Below, piece after piece: positions 46,019 through 55,491 of a stretch of DNA of 64,000 nucleotides. The position numbers and the translations under genes were made by a program. The notes beneath the pieces were generated by a model that was given only the letters and a program-made list of their open reading frames with translations, was not told the origin of the DNA and did no database searches. Location of the stretch: contig JASJOS010000003.1 in the NCBI GenBank assembly GCA_030068525.1, positions 558,001 to 622,000 on the forward strand, in the 5' to 3' direction. Source of the stretch: Xanthocytophaga flava (GTDB lineage Bacteria; Bacteroidota; Bacteroidia; Cytophagales; 172606-1). The first letter of the stretch is position 1. Each line of letters starts with the position of its first letter.

Positions 46019-48226
46019 ATGAATTTCCGTAAAAATGCCAAGTTTTTTGTTTGGCTATTGGTGTCCTATATCCTTACGATTCATTATTATGGGCAATCAT
46101 CAGGTACTCCGGTTCTAGAATCAAATTCCATTCATTCGTCTTATCCGGAGTATCTGGTCAAGGATAATACAAACAATCTGAGCCAACAATCTACGTTTAT
46201 TGCTTATCAAGAACAGCCTGACAAAGAAATAGCTCTCTCTGATACAATGAAGAGTGGGGACAAAACTGAATTACTAGGAGCAGAAGGAAAAAAACAAAAA
46301 TTGCCCTGGAAATTAAAACATCTGAATGCAAAAACTACTGCAAATAGTGAGCTCTGGAAAGCTTTTCAGAATGATCAGGTACAACTACAACTGGATTATA
46401 CATCTCAGGGAATTATTGTCAGGAGTACTACACCTCTACAATTGCTTGATGTTCTCAAAAATCGCAAAGATGGAATAGCCATAGAACTTGTCAATCCGAA
46501 ATCGTATACATGTGGGAGCAAAGAATATTATACAACTTTGGGAAGACGTACAGGATCATCATCTACCAATGGGACTGTATTAAAGCCTATCTATAAAAAA
46601 GAGTTTTTGCGTGATCTTACTAAACAGAGACAGAAATTTGAACAGTTACAAGCAAGTAAAGCACGTTTATCAGGTTCTGCAAAAAATAAGAAAGCAATTG
46701 ATACAACGACATGGCAACCAGAAGCTATTTCTGTGTTGGCAGGAGCAATTCCTCAGAATGATTCCTCAAAATTTGTCACGGCCAATTTCCTGCTGATACA
46801 TAAGAAACGAATTGTAGGAGTAGTACACTATACAGATATATGTGGAGATTTGAGCCTAAGAGATTCTTTACCCCTGACACCTCAACTGGTTACCACACCG
46901 TTGGATTTTTCTTCAGAGGATAAATCCTTTTCATTTCAGATACCGTTTGCTCGAAATAGCATAAGCCCAGACCATGCATCTATGGAAGTAGTTCGGGATA
47001 CATTAAAAAACTACCAGATAGACCGAATACTCATTGACGCCTTTGCGTCTATTGAAGGAATTGGCAAAATGAATAAGCAGTTGTATCAATCAAGAGCAGA
47101 TAGTATTGTGGGATACCTGAGAAAATATATAGATCATAAAACCACAATTACAGTACAAACAGGTGAAAACTGGGAGTTATTTTATCAGCAATTGGCACAG
47201 TCACCTAATCCAGAATGGAAAAGCTGGTCCAAGACACGAATCAAACAGGAATTACAGAAGCCTGGAGTATTAAAGGCCTGGGAAAAATACCTGGATGAAC
47301 AACGCAGTGCATCTGTACGCCTCGAGACCCACTTGAATGTACGAGATACCCTGACATATGTACAAAAATACTACAAAGCAAAAACAGCAGCCCAAGCTGC
47401 CGCATTACAAAGTTTCTACTATCGTCAATGTAAAGCCGGGAAAATATCCCCAAATATGCTATTCTCTGTTCGCTACCCTGAGACAGAAGAATATAATTCA
47501 CTATATCATAACCAGATGATGATGGATTATGAATGTAATCGTCAACATTGGACAGAAGAACAATGGATCAATCATTGGCATAATTTACAAACCATTCTGA
47601 CAGAAAAAGATAGCCAGCCAGAAATGCAATACTATGCGATGAACTTTATTTTATCTGAATGGGACTTTGTCAAAAGCCAGAATTATAAGGAGAAAGATAT
47701 ACTAAAGATTATTCAACAGGTCACCAGCAGTGATAAATACAAATCTTTTGAGACAAAAGCGAGGTCTATATTCTATATCAATACCTTGCCTGGCTATTTG
47801 CAGGCTGGCAATTACAGAAAAGAAGGAGTTGATTTTCTCTTTACTTATTATATTAGTCAATCAGCAGTGATAGCCAACCGGAATACATCTCTCCAACTGG
47901 CTAATTTCCTGATTGAAATGGAAGCGTTTAAACCAGCAATTCAGGTGTTGGACAATTATCTGAAAAAGACTGCTTTTGATGAAAACATCTACACTCAGTA
48001 CCTTAAACTGGTATCTTTACATCCAGATTACCAACAAAAAAGAGCCTATACTAAACTTCTGATTGAAGCCTCACAAAAATTATCTCCGGCTAAGTGGTGT
48101 GATCTTTTTATGGGAGACTGTGGTATTAATTTCCAGGTATTTGATGATGAGGAACTTAGAAATCTTCACTGTGAGAAATGTGCTGGTATTGGAAATGAGG
48201 CTAAACAAAAACAAAATAACAATTAA
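46019..48226 (+). CDS. large secreted protein with internal OmpA-like core, function unknown
   Basis: The 735-residue product has a signal peptide to about residue 26. A poorly conserved serine/threonine-rich section follows. Around residues 300-370 is an OmpA-like peptidoglycan-binding core: FQIPFARNSISPDHASMEVV, then IDAFASIEGIGKMNKQLYQSRADSIVGYL. OmpA domains are normally C-terminal; here over 350 residues of helical, TPR-like sequence follow, ending with four cysteines (CDLFMGDCGINF, CEKCAG). I do not recognise the protein as a named family. It begins 152 bp after yicC and 66 bp before the next gene. Confidence 0.7.
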   Translation: MNFRKNAKFFVWLLVSYILTIHYYGQSSGTPVLESNSIHSSYPEYLVKDNTNNLSQQSTFIAYQEQPDKEIALSDTMKSGDKTELLGAEGKKQKLPWKLKHLNAKTTANSELWKAFQNDQVQLQLDYTSQGIIVRSTTPLQLLDVLKNRKDGIAIELVNPKSYTCGSKEYYTTLGRRTGSSSTNGTVLKPIYKKEFLRDLTKQRQKFEQLQASKARLSGSAKNKKAIDTTTWQPEAISVLAGAIPQNDSSKFVTANFLLIHKKRIVGVVHYTDICGDLSLRDSLPLTPQLVTTPLDFSSEDKSFSFQIPFARNSISPDHASMEVVRDTLKNYQIDRILIDAFASIEGIGKMNKQLYQSRADSIVGYLRKYIDHKTTITVQTGENWELFYQQLAQSPNPEWKSWSKTRIKQELQKPGVLKAWEKYLDEQRSASVRLETHLNVRDTLTYVQKYYKAKTAAQAAALQSFYYRQCKAGKISPNMLFSVRYPETEEYNSLYHNQMMMDYECNRQHWTEEQWINHWHNLQTILTEKDSQPEMQYYAMNFILSEWDFVKSQNYKEKDILKIIQQVTSSDKYKSFETKARSIFYINTLPGYLQAGNYRKEGVDFLFTYYISQSAVIANRNTSLQLANFLIEMEAFKPAIQVLDNYLKKTAFDENIYTQYLKLVSLHPDYQQKRAYTKLLIEASQKLSPAKWCDLFMGDCGINFQVFDDEELRNLHCEKCAGIGNEAKQKQNNN

Positions 48227-48292
48227 GTTTGATCGTTCATTTGATTTATCCTAATTTACTGTGTCTTAACTATCTGTAGCTTTGAAACAATC

Positions 48293-49624
48293 ATGATACA
48301 TACAATCAACCCAGCCGCTCTAAACCGATATGCTAATGCATATGCAAAGCATACATGTGACACGTTCTTTTCACAACAGGACAGCGTTTCCGGAAAAGAT
48401 ATGGTTTCCTTCACAGATATTCCACAAGTAAACTATCTGATTCTATTTAAACTATTTACCAACTGGAAACAGGAAGCAGGCCGTTTACAAAGTCCTTACT
48501 TTGATTATTCTCAGGATGAGGTAAAGTCAGCACTCGAAAATCTGATGAATACTCTCTCCCGGTTCATTATGGTAAAACAAGAGGCATTTGAACCGTTAGT
48601 AGCAGATGCGGTGTCTGCCACAATCGAATTACTTCTTTCACCCAGAAATCAGTTTGTGAGTATTTTGAAATACATTGACTTTGAACCACTCACAATACAG
48701 CGATTACAGGATCATACCCGTTACATACGAATTAACCGTACTGTCTGGGAAAGTCTGATTGCACAACTACAATCTACAGGTCTTGAAAGTTCGGATGTAT
48801 TATCATTGGATAAGGCTATTGCAGTGTTGGAAGATATTCTGACTTCAGAGGAAATTACACTGGATGACCCCGAAGAATATATTGCTCAATTTTCGGCACT
48901 GGTCCCACTTGAGGTTTCCGAGCTTGAAAAAATAGAAGAAGAAAAGAAGCCAGAGCCAGAAAAGACAGTCTCTACATCAGGCTCTTTCTTTGACACACTA
49001 GGAGATGACCTTCCCGTTAGCTCACAAGAAAAAGTAGTAAAGCCTTTACCTAAAATACAGCCAAAAACAGAACCATTACCAGTTGAAAATAAATCTACAG
49101 AAACAAAGCCAATTGAGAACCAACCCATTGAGTCTAAGCCTATCATAACTCCAGAACTACCGCCAGTTGCTCTTAATGTAATACATGAAGTAAAGGCAGA
49201 GGACGTAAAAGTTGATATTGAAGAATTTGCAAAAGCAGCAAACAAACCATTGGTTTCTGTCCTTTCCGTAAAGAAGAAAATGGAAGAAACTACACTCAAT
49301 GACACACTGAACAAAGATCTGACTACACTTAATGAAAAATTACGTAAAGAAGATAGCACATTTATCGAAAAAGCACAGAACCAGCCTATTACCAGCATTA
49401 AGGATGCATTAAATCTGAATCAGAAATACTATTTTATCAATAGTCTGTTTGGTGGAGATAATATTGCTTTTGCACAGGCAATTTATGAACTGGAACAAAC
49501 CAAAGATATGGATACGGCAATGAAACTCCTTCAGGTAAAGTATGCCCATTCATTGGGATGGGATCTTCAAAGTGAAGAGTATATAGCCTTTATAGATGTC
49601 ATTGAAAGAAAGTTCATCTCCTGA
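48293..49624 (+). CDS. two-domain cytoplasmic protein of unknown function with proline/glutamate-rich linker
   Basis: The 443-residue protein lacks a signal peptide. Residues 1-205 are mainly helical (NYLILFKLFTNWKQEAGRL and similar). Residues about 215-290 are a disordered linker rich in proline, glutamate, lysine and threonine with near-repeats of the type ETKPIENQPIESKPI. Residues about 330-443 form a second helical domain ending LQVKYAHSLGWDLQSEEYIAF. The bipartite layout suggests a tethering or regulatory protein, but no family is recognisable. A TAGCTTTG box (48277-48284) just before the ATG matches the -7 consensus. Confidence 0.7.
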   Translation: MIHTINPAALNRYANAYAKHTCDTFFSQQDSVSGKDMVSFTDIPQVNYLILFKLFTNWKQEAGRLQSPYFDYSQDEVKSALENLMNTLSRFIMVKQEAFEPLVADAVSATIELLLSPRNQFVSILKYIDFEPLTIQRLQDHTRYIRINRTVWESLIAQLQSTGLESSDVLSLDKAIAVLEDILTSEEITLDDPEEYIAQFSALVPLEVSELEKIEEEKKPEPEKTVSTSGSFFDTLGDDLPVSSQEKVVKPLPKIQPKTEPLPVENKSTETKPIENQPIESKPIITPELPPVALNVIHEVKAEDVKVDIEEFAKAANKPLVSVLSVKKKMEETTLNDTLNKDLTTLNEKLRKEDSTFIEKAQNQPITSIKDALNLNQKYYFINSLFGGDNIAFAQAIYELEQTKDMDTAMKLLQVKYAHSLGWDLQSEEYIAFIDVIERKFIS

Positions 49625-49648
49625 TCAAACTATTTCACCTATTTATTT

Positions 49649-49689
49649 AAAATCCCTTCTCAAAATCAATGGTTTAGAGAAGGGATTTT
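49649..49689 (+). terminator. intrinsic terminator
   Basis: A 13-bp perfect stem (49649-49661 with 49677-49689) with a 15-nt loop and a T-run follows the preceding gene by 24 bp. Confidence 0.85.
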
Positions 49690-49907
49690 TTTATCTTCAT
49701 CCTCTCAAGTTCTTTTTTCTGTGTAGTTCCATCAGCCTGGTACATAAAAATATACTATCGGCTTCATGAATTAATTCTATAAATGAGTAATAAAAGAGTA
49801 AAAATTGATAAATATGTAAAAAACTTCCACAAACCCTAGTAAATACATAGACTTAATCATATCTTGCATACTAATTCTAATTTACTTCTACCCAGATCTG
49901 GATAATT

Positions 49908-50813
49908 ATGCTTGTAGCGGAAGAAACTATAGCTGTTCAACCCACCAAAAAAACAAACAACCGTACGTTGTTTATCGTTGGTGGATCTGTGCTGGTATTA
50001 CTTGGCATTGTAGCATTCTTGTATTTAAACTCTACTACCTGGGAGTTAATAAAACCTTATGCATCTCAACTCCTCACTAAAGATCTGCTTTTCTTTGCAT
50101 TGGTTGGTTTCTTTGCCCAAATGATTGATGGTGCTTTGGGTATGGCTTACGGCATCAGTAGTACCTCTTTTTTACTTGGTCTTGGAGTTCCGCCTGCTCT
50201 GGCAAGTAGCAGTGTCCATGTATCAGAAGTATTTACCGCTGGAATTTCCGGTTTGTCTCATCTTAAAATGGGCAATGTAAATAAGCAGTTATTCAAACGT
50301 TTGGTATTACCAGGAGTGATTGGAGCTGTAACAGGGGCGTACATTCTTACCAGTATCGATGGCGCAATAATTAAACCATACATCGCTGTTTATCTTCTTG
50401 TAATGGGCATTATTGTTCTTCGGAAAGCTTTTCGCAAAAAAACAGAACCTCGTGATGAAAAAACATTGGCACCTTTAGCCCTATTCGGTGGATTTATGGA
50501 TGCAGTGGGTGGTGGTGGTTGGGGACCTATTGTGGCATCAACCTTATTAAGTAAAGGACATCAGCCCCGTTATGCCATTGGATCTGTAAATCTTGCAGAA
50601 TTTTTCATTGCATTGGCAGGAGCCATTACATTTGTCACATTGATTGGCGCGGGAAACTGGCAAATTATTGTGGGTCTGGTACTCGGTGGCAGTGTAGCAG
50701 CTCCTTTTGCGGCCTATCTGTGTCAGAAATTCTCTACACGTACATTAATGATTATGGTAGGTGTTCTGATTATTGGCTTAAGTATCCGGACACTTGTTAT
50801 GACATTTTTCTGA
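49908..50813 (+). CDS. TauE/SafE family sulfite/anion exporter permease
   Basis: The 301-residue protein has an extra N-terminal helix (about 22-42), then two TauE repeats with the conserved openings GFFAQMIDGALGMAYGISSTSFLLGLG and GGFMDAVGGGGWGPIVASTLL. About eight membrane segments are predicted. Members export sulfite, sulfoacetate or other sulfur-containing anions. No sulfur-metabolism gene is adjacent, so the substrate is open. Confidence 0.92.
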   Translation: MLVAEETIAVQPTKKTNNRTLFIVGGSVLVLLGIVAFLYLNSTTWELIKPYASQLLTKDLLFFALVGFFAQMIDGALGMAYGISSTSFLLGLGVPPALASSSVHVSEVFTAGISGLSHLKMGNVNKQLFKRLVLPGVIGAVTGAYILTSIDGAIIKPYIAVYLLVMGIIVLRKAFRKKTEPRDEKTLAPLALFGGFMDAVGGGGWGPIVASTLLSKGHQPRYAIGSVNLAEFFIALAGAITFVTLIGAGNWQIIVGLVLGGSVAAPFAAYLCQKFSTRTLMIMVGVLIIGLSIRTLVMTFF

Positions 50814-50835
50814 AATAGTTAGTAGCAACATTGAC

Positions 50836-50865
50836 AAGGGTCATAGTTAAAAAACTATGACCCTT
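50836..50865 (+). terminator. intrinsic terminator after the TauE/SafE gene
   Basis: A 13-bp perfect stem (50836-50848 with 50853-50865) with a 4-nt loop and a long T-run follows the stop codon by 22 bp. Confidence 0.92.
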
Positions 50866-51040
50866 ATTTTTTTACCAATCTAGAAGCTACTAATAATCCT
50901 CTATTAGCCAGCTGTTTACTACAACATCTCTCCATATATACATCTTTCTTTTTCTTATTCTGGATGGGTGTTGCTATCTTTGAAGCCATTCTTATGTAGA
51001 GCTTATTTAAATTGTGAAATTTTAACTTTATCTTTCTTAT

Positions 51041-51544
51041 ATGCCGGTTTGGTATCAAGCAACAATCCGTTATCAACAACCTGATGACAAGGGAATAAAT
51101 AAGACTATCACAGAAGTTCATCTAGTGGATGCAGTTTCTTATACAGATGCAGAATCTCGTATTTATGATTCTGTAGCCAGCAATCTAGCTGAATTCTTCC
51201 TATCCAAGCTTTCACGTATGCGATTAAGTGAAGTGTTTTTTGTAGAGGATGGTGCTGAAACGTGGTATAAACTAAAAGTACAATATATCACTTTTGATGA
51301 GAAAACACAGAAAGAGAAGAAAGTACCTTATAACATGCTTATCAATGCTCCTGACCCACGTGAGGCCTACGATTTATTAAAGGAACGGCTGGGTAAAATA
51401 CAGGATTATATAATCACAGACGTAAATATTACCAATATACTGGAGGTAATTCCTTATGAAAAAGAGAGTGAAGATCCGTTAAAAGGAGGTAATTTCCGTC
51501 CACTTTCAGAGGTGAAAGCAGAAAAAACAGAGCAGGAAGGGTAA
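51041..51544 (+). CDS. DUF4494 domain-containing protein
   Basis: The 167-residue cytoplasmic protein matches the Bacteroidota DUF4494 family (WYQATIRYQQPDDKGINK near the N-terminus, RLSEVFFVEDGAETWYKLKVQ in the middle, ITDVNITNILEVIPY near the end). The function is unknown. A candidate -7 box TATCTTTG lies at 50975-50982. It is a single-gene unit with a strong terminator. Confidence 0.88.
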   Translation: MPVWYQATIRYQQPDDKGINKTITEVHLVDAVSYTDAESRIYDSVASNLAEFFLSKLSRMRLSEVFFVEDGAETWYKLKVQYITFDEKTQKEKKVPYNMLINAPDPREAYDLLKERLGKIQDYIITDVNITNILEVIPYEKESEDPLKGGNFRPLSEVKAEKTEQEG

Positions 51545-51559
51545 ACCCTTCTTACTCGG

Positions 51560-51595
51560 AACGAAATAGCCTTTGATATCAAAGGCTATTTCGTT
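51560..51595. terminator. intrinsic terminator, 36-bp perfect palindrome
   Basis: The sequence 51560-51595 is a perfect palindrome of two 18-base halves. It folds as a 16-bp stem with a 4-nt loop, followed by TTTATA, and lies just after the DUF4494 stop codon. Confidence 0.88.
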
Positions 51596-51770
51596 TTATA
51601 TACGTTCCAACCATCTAATAATCAAAGCGTTACTATAACAAACCTCTATTCATTGGCTGATTCTGACAGTTAAGAAAGCCTTTATAACGTTATACCCTAT
51701 TTCCTCTTGAAAGAAGTATCAGAAAGTGAGTGTTTTGTATGGATAAACAATATTTTACAAACACTACACT

Positions 51771-52202
51771 ATGAAAACACTTCACATTTTCCGCTCTATT
51801 CTGGCATGCTTAATGATCGGGTTAGCCTTATTTAGTTCCTGTAAAAAACATGATCCTGATCCTGAAGTTGATCGGGAGAAGTTTTTAGGCTCATATGAAC
51901 TTGTTGAAACCTGTGGGGATGAGAGTTTAGAGGTTGGATTATTTATAGCTCCAGGAATAGACAACAATGCCATTGAAATAGAGGATTTGTACCTTCCACT
52001 TACCACAATAAAGGCGACTATATCTGGAAATACACTTACTATTCCTTCTCAGGAGGTCATAGACCCATTTGAAGAAGATGGATCTACATTTACTATCATT
52101 GGTGATGGTGTTTTGACTGACAATAAACTAACGATTCACTACAAAGTGACGTTTGATGATTCATCTATAGATGAATGTACAGCAACTGGCAACAAGCAAT
52201 AA
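51771..52202 (+). CDS. small lipoprotein, lipocalin-like size
   Basis: The 143-residue product has a lipoprotein signal peptide with the cysteine C24 in ALFSSCKKHD. The mature part is acidic and beta-rich (FLGSYELVETCGDESLEV, ILTIPSQEV-type strands), resembling small lipocalin-like lipoproteins common in Bacteroidota. It has two further cysteines (C45 and one near the C-terminus) that could form a disulfide. No named family is recognisable. A TATAACGTTATA palindrome lies 77 bp upstream. Confidence 0.72.
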   Translation: MKTLHIFRSILACLMIGLALFSSCKKHDPDPEVDREKFLGSYELVETCGDESLEVGLFIAPGIDNNAIEIEDLYLPLTTIKATISGNTLTIPSQEVIDPFEEDGSTFTIIGDGVLTDNKLTIHYKVTFDDSSIDECTATGNKQ

Positions 52203-52402
52203 AACATAACTGATCGTTTATCTTTTATCCGTCTAACATCTTATGTTGGATGGATTTTTTATTTTAACCTCTTTTCTACCCCCTACACAAATACCTGTAT
52301 ATGAGCAATTTATATCTCACAATATAACCTTTTATTATTTTTTTTACTTTATCTGTAACAAACAATCTGATTTTGTATCATACACTATGAAAGGCAATAT
52401 CA

Positions 52403-52924
52403 ATGGACTTACTAAACTTCAAACAGAGCGTTCTTCCCAGTAAAAATAAACTCTTCCGCTTCGCCAAACGATTCATGGGCAGTTCGGCAGATGCGGAAGA
52501 TATTGTTCAGGATGTTTTCATGCGACTATGGGACATCCGCGAACGACTTGACACATACAACAGTGTGGAAGCACTAGCGATGCAGATCACTAAAAATATG
52601 TGTCTGGGAAAGCTACGATCCAAGAAGAATTATTTCTCGTCTATTGAGGACCACGGTGATCATGTAGTTACCATGCCTTCTACCCTATTACCTGACAAGA
52701 AATTTGAGCTTCAGGATACAAAAAAGCTGATTGAAAAAATCATTGAACAATTGCCAGCAACACAACGCATTGTACTACAGCTAAGAGATATTGAAGAATA
52801 TGAACTTAGTGAAATTGCAGAAATTATTCAGCGCGATGAAGCTTATGTACGTGTAAACTTATGTCGCGCCCGAAAAAAACTTCGAGAAACCTTAATACAA
52901 TTGAATATACATGGAAGTTATTGA
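52403..52924 (+). CDS. ECF-type RNA polymerase sigma factor
   Basis: The 173-residue protein has sigma region 2 (SADAEDIVQDVFMRLWDIRE) and region 4 (LPATQRIVLQLRDIEEYELSEIAEIIQRDEAYVRVNLCRARKKLRE) with no region 3, so it is a group-4 extracytoplasmic-function sigma factor. The next gene overlaps it by 14 bp and encodes a membrane protein with the position and topology of an anti-sigma factor. Autoregulation of the operon is likely but no promoter was identified. Confidence 0.92.
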   Translation: MDLLNFKQSVLPSKNKLFRFAKRFMGSSADAEDIVQDVFMRLWDIRERLDTYNSVEALAMQITKNMCLGKLRSKKNYFSSIEDHGDHVVTMPSTLLPDKKFELQDTKKLIEKIIEQLPATQRIVLQLRDIEEYELSEIAEIIQRDEAYVRVNLCRARKKLRETLIQLNIHGSY

Positions 52925-53669
52925 AGCACTATTGGAGAAATACTGGGAAGGTGAAACTACTATCGCCGAAGAACGCAGGTTAAAAGAGTATTTCACAAAG
53001 ACAAAAGATATCCCTGCACATCTGGTTATATACAAAGATCAATTTGGCTTGTTTTCTGAATGGAAAAAGGAAGAGGAACTAAGCGAAGATTTTGATGCTC
53101 AATTATCTCGCAAAATACAAACTGAAGCACGTGTTCTCGCTCTTAAACCACGAATGGCCTATTGGCAATGGGCAGCAGGTATTGCAGCCGGAGTGGCTTT
53201 GTTTGTGATTGGATTCTACAGCGGCAACCAAAATCCATCTGATCAGCCTCAACTTTCAGATTTACAGAATGAGATGAAGAAACTTCGGGAAACAGTTGTA
53301 GTATCACAACTTAAGCAAACATCCGCCAGTGAACGCATCAAGGGAGTGAACTATGTGTATGACATGAAAGATAAAAGTCCGGAAGTAATTGATGCTCTGA
53401 TTGAAACCCTTAATACGGATGAAAATTCCAATGTCCGTCTGGCAGCAGCCAATGCCTTATTTACATTCAAAGATATTTCCAAAGCACGAACTGCACTGAT
53501 TGAATCTATCAAAAAGCAGGAAGATCCTTCCGTAAAGATTGCTCTGATCAACATCATGATTGCCATGAAAGATAAAAAAGCAAAACCGGCAATTGAAGAT
53601 TTTCTGAAAAAGGAACCTATTCCACAAAATATTAAGGAGAGTATACGAAAAGAACTTCAGTCTATTTAG
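52911..53669 (+). CDS. putative anti-sigma factor with membrane segment and HEAT repeats
   Basis: The 252-residue protein has a cytoplasmic N-terminus of about 80 residues (MEVIEALLEKYWEGETTIAEE, the usual opening of Bacteroidota anti-sigma proteins). One membrane helix follows (about 86-104), then a short coiled coil. The outer domain holds at least two HEAT-like repeats (SNVRLAAANALFTFKD, DPSVKIALINIMIAMKD). It overlaps the sigma gene by 14 bp, which implies translational coupling. The periplasmic HEAT domain is unlike the FecR/DUF4974 domain of the usual Bacteroidota anti-sigma factors. Confidence 0.82.
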   Translation: MEVIEALLEKYWEGETTIAEERRLKEYFTKTKDIPAHLVIYKDQFGLFSEWKKEEELSEDFDAQLSRKIQTEARVLALKPRMAYWQWAAGIAAGVALFVIGFYSGNQNPSDQPQLSDLQNEMKKLRETVVVSQLKQTSASERIKGVNYVYDMKDKSPEVIDALIETLNTDENSNVRLAAANALFTFKDISKARTALIESIKKQEDPSVKIALINIMIAMKDKKAKPAIEDFLKKEPIPQNIKESIRKELQSI

Positions 53670-53802
53670 AAAATAAGTTCTTAAAAGTAACCCTGCATTT
53701 TTCATGCAGGCCAGTAGACTATTATCCAATCACCACTTATTTATTATTATCAAAATGACTCTATTAACTATTCCATTATCGACTAAACAAGATCAAACAA
53801 CT

Positions 53803-54582
53803 ATGAAAAAGTTTATTATTATCCTTACTCTCCTTGTATCTCCGATCCTTAGTTATGCACAGGATTTTAAATTTGAGGTGAAGTCAGCCAATAAAGTCAA
53901 AATTGGCACTATCCATGGCCATATTACAGTCGAAGGACATACAGGAAAAGACATTATTGTGACAGGAAACAAGTGTATGACAAATGAAGAAGGAACAGAA
54001 GGACTCAAACTTATTTCCGGAGATGGAGTCAGCGATAATACCAATGGATATTGCCTCAATATACAGGAAAGTAATGGCACTGTAGTGGTTAGAGGCGTTT
54101 CCAATAAAAATCATAACGTAAAAATTCTGATTCCTGAAAAGATGAATATAATCATACAGTCATCCGGATGGTCTGCAAAAGACATTACAATCAATAACTT
54201 TAAATCTGAGTTGGAAATCAAAAGCGAGTATGCCTCTGTGGCAATGGCTAATGTGACTGGGCCTGTTGTATTAAATGCCACATATGGCAAAGTCAAAGCT
54301 GTTTTTGATAAGATTAATCAGGATAGACCAATATCTATTGTAGCTACTTACAATAACCTGGATGTAACTCTCCCTTCGGATACCAAAGCCAATTTGCGTC
54401 TGGAATCAAGTTATGGAGATATTTATACAGACTTTGATGTAAAATCATCCTCTCCCTCCTCATCAGAAGACGATCTGGAAAAGATCAGCAGCCATACAGT
54501 TACAGGTTCAATCAATGGTGGTGGTGTAGAAGTACATCTGGAGTCTCCTTACAAAAATGTATTTCTGCGCAAAAAGAAATAA
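53803..54582 (+). CDS. secreted DUF4097-like beta-repeat protein (first copy)
   Basis: The ATG at 53803 opens a signal peptide (MKKFIIILTLLVSPILSYAQ) and gives 259 residues; the frame extends upstream without homology. The mature part is a right-handed beta-strand repeat domain of DUF4097 type (VKIGTIHGHITVEGHTGKDIIV, SELEIKSEYASVAMANVTG, TLPSDTKANLRLESSYGDIYTDFDV). Such domains are common in proteins controlled by ECF sigma/anti-sigma pairs. It starts 133 bp after the anti-sigma gene. The function is unknown; a surface or periplasmic role is inferred. Confidence 0.83.
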   Translation: MKKFIIILTLLVSPILSYAQDFKFEVKSANKVKIGTIHGHITVEGHTGKDIIVTGNKCMTNEEGTEGLKLISGDGVSDNTNGYCLNIQESNGTVVVRGVSNKNHNVKILIPEKMNIIIQSSGWSAKDITINNFKSELEIKSEYASVAMANVTGPVVLNATYGKVKAVFDKINQDRPISIVATYNNLDVTLPSDTKANLRLESSYGDIYTDFDVKSSSPSSSEDDLEKISSHTVTGSINGGGVEVHLESPYKNVFLRKKK

Positions 54583-54690
54583 CAGATTGTTGCCAGCCTA
54601 AGAAGATACTTTTATCACTCATACAATCCATGTAACCAGATAGATAAGTTAAAAAATTAATCTGTCTGGCTGCATACATACTACTCATCT

Positions 54691-55428
54691 ATGAAAACAA
54701 TCTTCTACCTGTTATCTCTTATGTGTACACTTCCTCTGGCAGCTCAGAAGAAAGTAGAAAAAATGTTTCCGTACACAAATGGAAAAGAAATATATCTGAA
54801 CCTCAAATATGCCTCAGATATTCATATAAAAACCTGGGATAAAAACGAAATCGGCATCACAGCATCTGTTAATATAAACAACAATGCGAATAATGACAAT
54901 TTCGTATTAGAGTCCTCTACTACAAACGATTCTCAGATTGAGATAAAAGGAAACATTAAAGATCTGAAACTTATTTCTACGGTCCCAACAAACGTACAAA
55001 GTGATAGTAGAGGAAATTATTATGGAGACCATAGATTCTGGGATGATGAAAATAAGGTCTATATATCTAGTGGACCACAAGTGTTTATTATAATCGATTA
55101 TGACATCTATATTCCTGAACAAGCAGCTTTATTGGTTAAAACAATCAGTGGAAATGTATTAGTAGACTATCTGAAAGGAAAATATCGACTTGAAACTATC
55201 AGTGGAAAAATAGATTTAAAGACCGCAGAAACTACAAAATGTGATTTTAGTCTTCATACCATTACAGGTGATGTATATACAAATCTTGCACTGGAGTCTC
55301 CTCAATCAAAAAATGGAGAACTCAGTCGTGTAGGAGGTCAATATGACCGTGATATGAAGTTAAACAATGGTGGAGAAAAGCTTGTGTTAAAAACTATCAG
55401 TGGAAATATTTATCTCCGCAAGAAATAA
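54691..55428 (+). CDS. secreted DUF4097-like beta-repeat protein (second copy)
   Basis: The 245-residue product has a signal peptide to about residue 18. Beta-strand repeats contain three close copies of the block KTISGNVLVDYLKG / ETISGKIDLKT / KTISGNIYLRKK. It is a paralogue of the preceding gene product, sharing the end-type LRKK, and is probably cotranscribed with the sigma factor operon. A strong terminator follows. Confidence 0.83.
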   Translation: MKTIFYLLSLMCTLPLAAQKKVEKMFPYTNGKEIYLNLKYASDIHIKTWDKNEIGITASVNINNNANNDNFVLESSTTNDSQIEIKGNIKDLKLISTVPTNVQSDSRGNYYGDHRFWDDENKVYISSGPQVFIIIDYDIYIPEQAALLVKTISGNVLVDYLKGKYRLETISGKIDLKTAETTKCDFSLHTITGDVYTNLALESPQSKNGELSRVGGQYDRDMKLNNGGEKLVLKTISGNIYLRKK

Positions 55429-55449
55429 AACACAATACTATTCATTTAT

Positions 55450-55485
55450 AAAAAGCCCCTCACTTTGAAAGTAAGAGGCTTTTTT
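55450..55485. terminator. bidirectional intrinsic terminator
   Basis: Arms 55450-55466 and 55468-55485 pair with two G-U pairs and end in T-runs on both strands. It lies between the DUF4097 operon and the convergent gene ending at 55492. Confidence 0.82.
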
Positions 55486-55491
55486 GTTAGT

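Noticed and set aside
48886-49398. 170-codon serine-rich open frame on the minus strand
   Set aside because: It is the antisense of the Pro/Glu/Lys-rich linker gene; serine and phenylalanine richness is a by-product of that composition.
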